A program made the translations under genes and the position numbers. Shown piece after piece: positions 6,691 through 13,517 of a stretch of 13,517 nt of DNA. Origin of the DNA: Bacteroidota bacterium. GTDB taxonomy: Bacteria > Bacteroidota > Bacteroidia > Chitinophagales > Chitinophagaceae. Location of the stretch: contig CANETM010000017.1 of assembly GCA_947441205.1 (NCBI GenBank), positions 1 to 13,517 on the forward strand, in the 5' to 3' direction. Each line of letters begins with the position of its first letter. The stretch's first letter is position 1. The notes beneath the pieces were generated by a model that was not told the DNA's origin, ran no database searches, and was given only the letters and a program-made list of their open reading frames with translations.

Positions 6691-8153
6691 TGAAAGACTT
6701 ACAATCTATATTATTTGGAGTTTCATTAAGAGAAGTTTTTGGATCTACTCAATTACAAATTGTTGATATACAAATTGATTCTAGAAAAGTAATCAAGGGT
6801 AGTGTATTTGTTGCTATTAAGGGAGTTCAGACGGATGGTCATCAATTTATAAATACAGCTATTGAAAAAGGGGCATCCGTTATTGTATGTGAGCAATTGC
6901 CAATATCAATTGTTAATGGCATTACTTATTTAGTGGTGGCAAATGCGCAAGAAGCAGTTGCGATAATGGCACATCAATTTTATAATGAGCCTTCGACTAA
7001 ACTTAAATTAATAGGGGTAACTGGTACAAATGGAAAAACAACGGTGGCAACTTTATTGTTTAAGTTGTTTATAAATTTAGGATATCAGTGTGGTTTAATT
7101 AGTACAGTCCAAAATCAAATTGGCGATGCCATAATACCGTCAACCCATACAACACCAGATCCAATCCAGTTAAATGATTTGTTAAATAAAATGGTAATAT
7201 CAGGTTGCACCCATGTATTTATGGAATGCAGCAGCCATGCAATTCACCAACACCGTATTACTGGATTACAATTTGTAGGCGGAGCATTCACTAATATTAC
7301 ACATGATCATTTAGATTATCATAAAACATTTGAGGAGTATTTTAAAGTTAAAAAAACATTTTTTGATCATTTATCTTCTAATGCATTTGCATTATCAAAT
7401 TTAGATGATAAGAATGGTGCAAATATGTTATTGGATACTAAGGCCAAAAAAATAACCTATGCATTACATGCTCCTGCGAATTATAAAGGCAAAATTTTAG
7501 AAAATCAATTGACAGGCTTGGTCATGTTGGTAAATGATAAAGAAGTGCATTGCCGATTGATTGGCACATTTAATGCGTATAATTTTTTAGCAGTTTATGG
7601 CGTAGCTATTCAATTAGGTGAAAATGCTGAAAAGGTATTAATTGAATTGAGTGCATTGACTGGTGCTGAAGGAAGGTTTGACTATATTATTAGTGAAACT
7701 AATATTATTGGAATAGTTGATTATGCTCATACGCCTGACGCACTTGAAAATGTTTTAACAACCATTGATAAACTAAGAAAAGGAGATGGAAATGTGATAA
7801 CAGTAGTTGGATGTGGTGGTGATCGTGATAAAACAAAGCGTCCAATAATGGCTCAGGTTGCTTGTGATTTAAGTTCAAAAGTTATTCTAACAAGTGATAA
7901 TCCACGTTCCGAAGATCCTAATTCAATTTTAGCTGACATGGAAGAAGGATTGACAAGTGCGGCAAAAAGAAAATATATAAAAATTGTAGATAGGCATGAA
8001 GCTATCAAAGCTGCTATCAGTTTTGCAAATTCCGGAGATATTATTTTGATTGCCGGAAAAGGACACGAAAAATATCAAGATGTAAAAGGAGTGAAGTCGC
8101 ATTTTGATGACAAGGAACAATTAACAATATTATTCAAAGAGTTAGAAAAATAA
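6690..8153 (+). CDS. murE: UDP-N-acetylmuramoyl-L-alanyl-D-glutamate--2,6-diaminopimelate ligase MurE
   Basis: MurE is the cytoplasmic ATP-dependent ligase that adds the third residue of the peptidoglycan stem peptide. The 487-residue protein shows the three Mur-ligase domains. The N-terminal UDP-binding part includes IDSRKVIKGSVFVAIKG (29-45), and the ATP P-loop is GVTGTNGKTT (109-118) with Lys116. THTTPDP lies at 152-158 and HDHLDYH at 205-211, with Lys221 in the position of the carbamylated lysine. The C-terminal domain has DYAHTPDAL (344-352), VVGCGGDRDKTKRP (372-385) and DNPRSEDP (403-410). DNPR is the signature of meso-diaminopimelate selectivity, so the wall is probably of the DAP type, as expected for Bacteroidota. 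It overlaps ftsI by one base. mraY, not murF, follows after 5 nt. Confidence 0.98.
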   Translation: MKDLQSILFGVSLREVFGSTQLQIVDIQIDSRKVIKGSVFVAIKGVQTDGHQFINTAIEKGASVIVCEQLPISIVNGITYLVVANAQEAVAIMAHQFYNEPSTKLKLIGVTGTNGKTTVATLLFKLFINLGYQCGLISTVQNQIGDAIIPSTHTTPDPIQLNDLLNKMVISGCTHVFMECSSHAIHQHRITGLQFVGGAFTNITHDHLDYHKTFEEYFKVKKTFFDHLSSNAFALSNLDDKNGANMLLDTKAKKITYALHAPANYKGKILENQLTGLVMLVNDKEVHCRLIGTFNAYNFLAVYGVAIQLGENAEKVLIELSALTGAEGRFDYIISETNIIGIVDYAHTPDALENVLTTIDKLRKGDGNVITVVGCGGDRDKTKRPIMAQVACDLSSKVILTSDNPRSEDPNSILADMEEGLTSAAKRKYIKIVDRHEAIKAAISFANSGDIILIAGKGHEKYQDVKGVKSHFDDKEQLTILFKELEK

Positions 8154-8158
8154 CAAAC

Positions 8159-9475
8159 ATGCTATACCAATTATTTTCATTTTTAGATAAACACTTTAGT
8201 ATTCCTGGATTAGGTGTATTTCAGTTTTTAACGTCTAGAATTGCAATGGCAATATTATTGTCTCTATTTATTGCAACCGTATTTGGTAAGCGTATGATTT
8301 TGTTTTTACAGAAAAAGCAAATTGGAGAAACCGTTAGAGAATTGGGTTTAGCTGGAGAGCAACAAAAAAAGGGCACTCCCACTATGGGTGGAATTATTAT
8401 TTTATTAAGTGTTTTAGTTCCAACATTACTATTTGCCAATTTAGATAAGGTGTATATCCGATTAATGATTTTATGTACAGTATGGTTGGGGATAATTGGT
8501 TTTTTAGATGACTACTTTAAAATTAGAGCAAGAAAAGAGGCTCAAAATAAAGGGGAGGCCTATAAAAAACAAAACAGCGATGGTTTAGCAGGTATTTCTA
8601 AAATTATTGGTCAAGTGGGATTAGGAATCATCATTGGCGTTACTTTATATTTTAGTAATGCAGTTACTGTTGAAAGAGAAATTATTTCCAATACAGCCAT
8701 TGGTGCAAGTTTACAAAAAGGAGAACGTATTGCTAAAGGAGCTGATGTAGTAATTAGAAATATAAATGGTGTTGAGAGAAAATTTGTAAAAGTGAAAACA
8801 CCCATTACAACTATCCCTTTTGTAAAAAACCATGAGTTCAACTATGTCAAATTAGTTAGTTGGATGGGTCCAGGTGCTGAAAAATATACTTGGGTTGTAT
8901 ATATACTTGTAGTCACATTTATAATTACAGCTGTTTCAAATGGTGCGAATATTACGGATGGCTTAGATGGCTTAGCAGCAGGGGTGAGTGCAATTATTGG
9001 CGCTGCGTTAGGCATATATGTTTATGTAAGTGGTAACTATGTATTTGCTGATTATTTAAATGTAATGTACATACCTAATTTAGGTGAGTTGTCCATTTTT
9101 GTTGGTGCATTTGTAGGAGGATGTATTGGGTTTTTATGGTACAATGCTTATCCAGCTCAAGTTTTTATGGGTGATACAGGAAGTCTTGCGCTAGGAGGTA
9201 TCATTGCATCCTTAGCCATTATTGTAAGAAAAGAATTAATGATTCCGATTTTCTGTGGCGTATTCTTGGTTGAAAATGTTAGTGTGATTTTACAAGTAAG
9301 TTATTTCAAATACACTAAGAAAAAATATGGGGAAGGACGTCGCATATTTTTAATGAGTCCTTTGCATCACCATTATCAAAAAAAGGGATTTCATGAAAGT
9401 AAAATTGCAGTCCGTTTCTGGATCATTACTATACTGCTTGTAGTTGCTTCTATCTTAACCCTTAAAACGCGATAA
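8159..9475 (+). CDS. mraY: Phospho-N-acetylmuramoyl-pentapeptide-transferase MraY
   Basis: This polytopic membrane enzyme transfers phospho-MurNAc-pentapeptide from UDP to undecaprenyl phosphate, making lipid I. Motifs present are KKGTPTMGGI (70-79), the catalytic FLDDYFKIR (115-123), SNGANITDGLDGLAAG (260-275), NAYPAQVFMGDTGS (329-342) and the HHH loop in SPLHHHYQKKGFHE (400-413). The length of 438 residues exceeds the 360 of E. coli MraY. The excess is mainly a soluble insertion at about 168-220 between the fourth hydrophobic segment (147-166) and IPFVKN; by family topology it lies on the periplasmic side. Similar enlargement is, to my knowledge, usual in Bacteroidota MraY. murE precedes by 5 nt and murD starts 2 nt after the stop. 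Confidence 0.98.
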   Translation: MLYQLFSFLDKHFSIPGLGVFQFLTSRIAMAILLSLFIATVFGKRMILFLQKKQIGETVRELGLAGEQQKKGTPTMGGIIILLSVLVPTLLFANLDKVYIRLMILCTVWLGIIGFLDDYFKIRARKEAQNKGEAYKKQNSDGLAGISKIIGQVGLGIIIGVTLYFSNAVTVEREIISNTAIGASLQKGERIAKGADVVIRNINGVERKFVKVKTPITTIPFVKNHEFNYVKLVSWMGPGAEKYTWVVYILVVTFIITAVSNGANITDGLDGLAAGVSAIIGAALGIYVYVSGNYVFADYLNVMYIPNLGELSIFVGAFVGGCIGFLWYNAYPAQVFMGDTGSLALGGIIASLAIIVRKELMIPIFCGVFLVENVSVILQVSYFKYTKKKYGEGRRIFLMSPLHHHYQKKGFHESKIAVRFWIITILLVVASILTLKTR

Positions 9476-9477
9476 CC

Positions 9478-10818
9478 TTGGCAAAGAAATTAGTCATATT
9501 AGGTGCAGGTGAAAGCGGAATTGGAACTGCTTTATTAGCTCAACAAAAAGGCTATGAAGTATTTGTATCGGATGCAAGCAGTATAAAACCAAACTATCAA
9601 AAAGAATTGGAGGCTAATAATATTGAATTTGAATCTGGTTCACATGACACTGAGCGAATTCTTATGGCAGATGAAGTTATGAAAAGTCCAGGCATACCTG
9701 ATAAAAATGAATTAGTGAAAGCGATCAGAGCAAAAGGAATACCGGTTGTGAGTGAAATTGAATTTGGATATAGGTATAAGGGTAATTCAAAAATTGCTGC
9801 TATCACAGGTAGTAATGGTAAAACAACTACTACATCCTTATTATTTTATATCTGTCAAGTTGCTGAGAAAGACGCTGCCATGGTTGGGAATATTGGATTT
9901 TCATTTGCAAGACAAATTGCACAGGACCCTAAATCATTATACATCATTGAAGTAAGCTCATTTCAATTAGATGACATTAAATTTTTCAAACCAGATATTG
10001 CCATTCTATTAAATATTACTGAAGATCATTTAGATAGATATAATTACGAATTTGAAAGATACGTAAAGAGCAAATTTAGAATTATCGAGAACCAAACTGA
10101 ATCAGATTGTTTCATTTATTGTATTGATGATGAAATTATCGTAAAACACCTAGCACTACTAACCTATAATACTAACCCACTACCATTTTCTATGAAACAA
10201 GAAGTAAAAAAAGGAGGCTACATCAAAAACGATCAAATGATGTTAAGAATCCAAGAAGAAAGAGTATCCATGAGCATTTATGATTTTGCTTTAAAGGGAA
10301 AACATAATGCTTATAATACGATGGCAGCTAGCATTGCTGCTTCTACTTTAGGCATTAGGAAAGAAAAAATTCGCGAAGCGGTAAGCAATTTTCACAATCT
10401 AGAACACAGAATGGAATTTGTTGCTACAGTTCGTGGAGTTGACTTTATTAATGACAGTAAGGCAACCAATGTGAATAGCACTTGGTATGCGCTTGAAAGT
10501 ATGCAAAAGCCAACTGTATTGATCATTGGCGGTGTTGATAAAGGGAATGACTATTCCTTAATTGCTGAATTAGTTAAAGAAAAGGTAAAAGCAATTATAT
10601 GCATGGGAACTGATAATAAAAAAATCATTGAATTTTTTAAAGACGCTGTACCTGTTATTGTTGAAGCGGATTCGGCTAAAAAAGCTGTAACCGAGTCATT
10701 TAAGTTAGCTGGAAAAGGTGATGTGGTCTTATTGAGTCCTGCTTGTGCAAGTTTTGATTTATTTAAAAATTATGAGGACAGAGGACGTCAATTTAAGGAT
10801 TCAGTAAAAGAATTATAA
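9478..10818 (+). CDS. murD: UDP-N-acetylmuramoyl-L-alanine--D-glutamate ligase MurD
   Basis: MurD is the cytoplasmic ATP-dependent ligase that adds D-glutamate to UDP-MurNAc-L-Ala. The 446-residue protein has an N-terminal nucleotide-type fold (KLVILGAGESGIG, 4-16), a P-loop AITGSNGKTTTTS (108-120) with Lys115, IEVSSFQLD (157-165) and NITEDHLDRY (179-188). Lys199 sits in the carbamylated-lysine position. HNAYN (276-280), NDSKATN (325-331) and SPACASFDLFKNYEDRGRQF (420-439) close the family pattern. The start is TTG, 2 nt after the mraY stop. The next in-frame ATG falls at residue 63 and would delete the Rossmann glycine loop, so the TTG is the most credible start. ftsW follows after 2 nt. The close packing suggests that initiation here relies on ribosomes finishing mraY. 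Confidence 0.97.
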   Translation: MAKKLVILGAGESGIGTALLAQQKGYEVFVSDASSIKPNYQKELEANNIEFESGSHDTERILMADEVMKSPGIPDKNELVKAIRAKGIPVVSEIEFGYRYKGNSKIAAITGSNGKTTTTSLLFYICQVAEKDAAMVGNIGFSFARQIAQDPKSLYIIEVSSFQLDDIKFFKPDIAILLNITEDHLDRYNYEFERYVKSKFRIIENQTESDCFIYCIDDEIIVKHLALLTYNTNPLPFSMKQEVKKGGYIKNDQMMLRIQEERVSMSIYDFALKGKHNAYNTMAASIAASTLGIRKEKIREAVSNFHNLEHRMEFVATVRGVDFINDSKATNVNSTWYALESMQKPTVLIIGGVDKGNDYSLIAELVKEKVKAIICMGTDNKKIIEFFKDAVPVIVEADSAKKAVTESFKLAGKGDVVLLSPACASFDLFKNYEDRGRQFKDSVKEL

Positions 10819-10820
10819 TC

Positions 10821-12152
10821 ATGTTTAACAAGGAAAGCGAAAAGATTTTTTCTCAGATGCCATCCATTAGTGGCGTTAAAGAGCACTTGGATCAACGAAC
10901 CAGGGGGGATAAATACATTTGGGGTTTGGTAGTCGTATTGTCACTTGTTTCAATATTGGTTGTTTACAGTGCAACTGGGTCTTTAGCTTACAAATCCTTA
11001 GGAGGCAATACCACTAAATTACTTATAAGACAGATAGAATTTACCGTTATTGGTTTAGTTGCCATTTTTGCTTTGCATAGAATTAATTATACCATGTTTT
11101 CAAGAATAGCATCCATACTTTATGCTATATCAATCCCATTATTAATTTACACTTTAATGTATGGTGCAAAAATTAATGAAGGAAGTAGATGGATAAAATT
11201 GCCCATAATTCATTTGACAGTTCAAACAAGTGATTTTGCAAAGCTGGCACTTTTTATGTTTATTTCTAGAATGATGAGTAAAAAACAAGACGTCATCAAG
11301 GATTTCAAAAAAGGGTTCTTACCCATCATCATACCCGTTTTTTTGACTTGCGCATTAATTATGCCAGCCAATTTATCAAATGCATTATTAACAGGAGCCA
11401 CCTCGTTATTATTAATGTTTATTGGGAGAGTAAGTTTAAAACATATTGGACTTACTATCATAGTAGCATTAATTCCTGTGATCATTATAATAAGTGTAGC
11501 AGTTGCTACACATAAATCAGAAAAGGCAAGTGTTTCAAATGAAGAAGTGCCAACGGTAGCTGAAAAAGGAAAAGTTTTTGGTCGATTTAATACATGGGTA
11601 AGTAGGGTGCAAGATTTTATATATCCAAATGAAAATGAAGTGCCTTTTCAAGTGGAACAGGCTAAAATTGCAATTGCAAATGGGGGTGTATTTTTTGGTT
11701 TAGGACCTGGGAATAGTCGCCAACGAAATTTTTTACCTCAAGCCTATAATGATTTTATTTATGCAATTATTATTGAAGAATACGGGTTAATTGGAGGAGC
11801 ATTTATCGTTTTTGTATACTTACTTTTTTTATTTAGATGTATCCGAATTTTCAGAAAATGCCCTTATGCATTTGGCGCTTTTCTTGCATTAGGATTAAGT
11901 TTTACTTTCATCATACAAGCCATTGCAAATATGGCGGTATCTGTAAATTTAGTTCCCGTTACAGGCGTGACGTTGCCCTTAATTAGTATGGGTGGAAGTT
12001 CATTTTTCTTTACTTGTTGTTCTATTGGATTGATTTTAAGTGTTGCAAGAAATGTGGAACAATTAGAAGGGAAAGCACCTGAAGAAACTGAAATTGAAAT
12101 ACCTGAGTCTGAAACAGTATCTGATAACCCTTCAATTGCAACTAATGCCTAA
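10821..12152 (+). CDS. ftsW: Septal peptidoglycan glycosyltransferase FtsW (SEDS family)
   Basis: FtsW is a polytopic SEDS protein that polymerises lipid II at the septum in complex with FtsI. The 443-residue protein begins with about 30 hydrophilic residues, followed by hydrophobic helices. EGSRWIKLP (120-128), SDFAKLALF (137-145) and ANLSNALL (183-190) precede a large extracytoplasmic loop at about 230-310. The loop holds PFQVEQAKIAIANGG (275-289), GLGPGNSRQRNFLP (293-306) and DFIYAIIIEEYG (311-322); Asp311 matches the conserved catalytic aspartate of SEDS proteins. VPVTGVTLPLISMGGSS (378-394) is the C-terminal signature. The last 30 residues are acidic and probably cytoplasmic. Position between murD and murG identifies FtsW rather than RodA. 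The last eight bases overlap murG. Confidence 0.97.
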   Translation: MFNKESEKIFSQMPSISGVKEHLDQRTRGDKYIWGLVVVLSLVSILVVYSATGSLAYKSLGGNTTKLLIRQIEFTVIGLVAIFALHRINYTMFSRIASILYAISIPLLIYTLMYGAKINEGSRWIKLPIIHLTVQTSDFAKLALFMFISRMMSKKQDVIKDFKKGFLPIIIPVFLTCALIMPANLSNALLTGATSLLLMFIGRVSLKHIGLTIIVALIPVIIIISVAVATHKSEKASVSNEEVPTVAEKGKVFGRFNTWVSRVQDFIYPNENEVPFQVEQAKIAIANGGVFFGLGPGNSRQRNFLPQAYNDFIYAIIIEEYGLIGGAFIVFVYLLFLFRCIRIFRKCPYAFGAFLALGLSFTFIIQAIANMAVSVNLVPVTGVTLPLISMGGSSFFFTCCSIGLILSVARNVEQLEGKAPEETEIEIPESETVSDNPSIATNA

Positions 12153-13254
12153 ACAAATACGCATCATCATTGCTGGAGGAGGAACAGGAGGTCACATTTT
12201 TCCAGCGATTGCAGTTGCACAAGCCATTCAACGGTTACAACCTGATGCTGCTATTTTATTTGTAGGTGCAAAAGGGAAAATGGAAATGCAAAAAATTCCT
12301 CAAGCTGGTTTTAAAATTAAGGGGCTAACGATTGCTGGATTTAATCGAACAAACATGTTCAAAAATTTAACATTGCCATTTAAATTAATTAAAAGTTTTT
12401 TTCAGGTTAGAAATATATTTAACAATTTCAAACCGAATGCTGTTTTTGGGGTTGGAGGTTATTCGAGTTTCCCTGTTTTAAAATTTGCACAAACTAAAAA
12501 TATTCCAACTTTTATTCATGAAGCAAATGCATTTGCAGGAAAATCTAATCAATGGTTAGGCAATAATGCAACAATGATATTCACGGGAACAAATGGGATG
12601 GAGAAGTTTTTTCCAGCGCAAAAAATAAAAGTAACAGGGAATCCTGTGAGACAAAATATAGTTAATGCAACTACATCAAAAGAAGCATCCTTATTAAAGT
12701 TTGGCCTACTGCCTGGTAGACAAACTATTTTAATTATTGGAGGAAGTTTAGGAGCTGCTTCTATTAATAAAGCAATTATGAATAACCTTAAACAGTTTGC
12801 AGGCAATACAATGCAGTTAATTTGGCAAACAGGAACTCCTAATGCTAATGTATATGTGAAAGCAGCTGGTGAATATTCCAATGTTTATGTAAATACTTTT
12901 ATTGACGATATGAGTGCGGCTTACACAGCAGCTGATATTGTTGTGAGTAGATCAGGTGCAATGGCTGTTGCAGAAATTTGCATTACAGGTAAAGCATGTG
13001 TATTTGTTCCTTACCCTTATGCTGCAGAAGATCATCAAACATATAACGCTATGCAGTTGGTAAATGAAGAAGCGGCATATTTGGTAAAAGATGAGGATGC
13101 AAACGTTAAATTAATTCCCACCCTAATGTCATTGGTTAATGATACTTCATTGGTATTGAATATGCAATCAAAAATTTCAAAATTCGCAGGTATTGATGCC
13201 GACAAATTGATAGCTGAGGAAATTATACATACAATTGAAAATATAAACGCTTAA
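12145..13254 (+). CDS. murG: UDP-N-acetylglucosamine--lipid I N-acetylglucosaminyltransferase MurG
   Basis: MurG is a membrane-associated GT-B enzyme that adds GlcNAc to lipid I to give lipid II on the cytoplasmic face. From the ATG at 12145 it has 369 residues, the family's normal size. The glycine-rich loop GGGTGGH is at 11-17, FGVGGYSSFP at 101-110, FIHEANAFAG at 123-132 and TGNPVR at 164-169. The second Rossmann domain carries IIGGSLGA (197-204), SRSGAMAVAE (268-277) and PYPYAAEDHQTYNA (289-302). An in-frame ATG at 12094 would add 17 residues lying inside ftsW with no MurG character, so the 12145 start (MPKQIRIIIAGGG) is preferred. It overlaps ftsW by 8 nt, implying coupled translation, and is followed by a 33-nt gap before murC. 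Confidence 0.97.
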   Translation: MPKQIRIIIAGGGTGGHIFPAIAVAQAIQRLQPDAAILFVGAKGKMEMQKIPQAGFKIKGLTIAGFNRTNMFKNLTLPFKLIKSFFQVRNIFNNFKPNAVFGVGGYSSFPVLKFAQTKNIPTFIHEANAFAGKSNQWLGNNATMIFTGTNGMEKFFPAQKIKVTGNPVRQNIVNATTSKEASLLKFGLLPGRQTILIIGGSLGAASINKAIMNNLKQFAGNTMQLIWQTGTPNANVYVKAAGEYSNVYVNTFIDDMSAAYTAADIVVSRSGAMAVAEICITGKACVFVPYPYAAEDHQTYNAMQLVNEEAAYLVKDEDANVKLIPTLMSLVNDTSLVLNMQSKISKFAGIDADKLIAEEIIHTIENINA

Positions 13255-13287
13255 TAAATTAAAATTCCAATTCATAACACCATATTC

Positions 13288-13517
13288 ATGAATCCGTTAA
13301 CAAACATAAAAAACATTTATTTCATTGGCATAGGCGGAATAGGCATGAGTGCGCTAGCAAGATATTTTAATACACAAGGTGTTTTTGTGTCAGGTTATGA
13401 TAAAACGCCTACTTCTTTAACTGATGATTTGCAAAAAGAAGGTATTCAAATCCATTTCGAAGACGACATTAATAAAATTGACAAGTCGGCAACGGTTGTA
13501 GTATATACCCCTGCTAT
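13288..13517 (+). CDS. murC: UDP-N-acetylmuramate--L-alanine ligase MurC, N-terminal part (3' end outside window)
   Basis: The first 76 codons of a gene run off the right edge without a stop. The translation begins MNPLTNIKNIYFIGIGGIGM and continues with SALARYFNTQGVFVSGYD, then ends in VVVYTPA. FIGIGGIGMSALA is the N-terminal UDP-binding glycine loop typical of MurC, and a SGYD-type strand end plus the VVYTPA segment fit the same domain. MurC adds L-alanine to UDP-MurNAc, the first ligase step of stem-peptide synthesis. Its place after murG matches the usual Bacteroidota order; ftsQ, ftsA and ftsZ would be expected beyond the edge. The 33-nt gap after murG is the longest junction in the operon, and I see no -7-like box or terminator in it. 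Confidence 0.95.
   Translation, partial: MNPLTNIKNIYFIGIGGIGMSALARYFNTQGVFVSGYDKTPTSLTDDLQKEGIQIHFEDDINKIDKSATVVVYTPA

Noticed and set aside
12094..12144. Longer murG start at 12094
   Set aside because: The extra 17 residues lie in a shifted frame of the ftsW tail and precede the normal MurG N-terminus; 12145 gives family length.
12549..12881. Minus-strand open frame of 110 codons inside murG
   Set aside because: It lies wholly within the conserved MurG coding sequence and shows no protein-family signature.
13255..13287. Separate promoter or terminator between murG and murC
   Set aside because: The 33-nt gap is A/T-rich with no hairpin and no TAnnTTTG-like element.
1..13517. Possible undescribed defence, mobile or biosynthetic system
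   Set aside because: All coding space is explained by a histidine kinase, queA and the dcw cluster; I saw no transposase, integrase, CRISPR array, tRNA, rRNA or unassigned gene block.

Overview
The window is an ordinary chromosomal segment carrying most of a dcw (division and cell wall) cluster. The organism is very probably a member of the Bacteroidota, plausibly of the Chitinophagaceae type. This rests on the AT-rich sequence, mostly absent Shine-Dalgarno sites, promoter elements resembling the Bacteroidota TAnnTTTG -7 box, an FtsL of the Bacteroidota type, a PASTA-bearing FtsI, an enlarged MraY, and the order mraZ-rsmH-ftsL-ftsI-murE-mraY-murD-ftsW-murG-murC without murF. The family-level placement is inference; the phylum is fairly secure.

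Layout. Positions 2-1231 (+) hold the C-terminal part of a sensor histidine kinase that enters from the left edge. It converges on, and overlaps by 11 bp, queA (2576-1221, -), the queuosine tRNA-modification enzyme. A divergent intergenic region of about 250 bp (2577-2828) separates queA from mraZ. It contains a queA promoter placed so close to the ATG that the message may be leaderless, a 10-bp inverted pair that looks like two DnaA boxes, and four GTG[G/T] boxes at an exact 10-bp period, which fit an autoregulatory MraZ operator. From 2829 to the right edge ten genes run on the + strand: mraZ, rsmH, ftsL-like, ftsI, murE, mraY, murD (TTG start), ftsW, murG and the first 76 codons of murC. 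Their junctions range from 8-nt overlaps to 33-nt gaps, so they probably form one transcription unit with extensive translational coupling.

Together the genes carry out much of septal peptidoglycan synthesis. MurC, MurD and MurE build the UDP-MurNAc-peptide. MraY and MurG make lipid I and lipid II. FtsW (glycosyltransferase) and FtsI (transpeptidase) polymerise and cross-link the strand at the septum, with the FtsL-like protein as a divisome scaffold. MraZ is the cluster's transcription factor, and RsmH methylates 16S rRNA.

I found no mobile element, CRISPR array, RNA gene or undescribed multi-gene system. The most informative non-coding signal is the queA-mraZ intergenic region.
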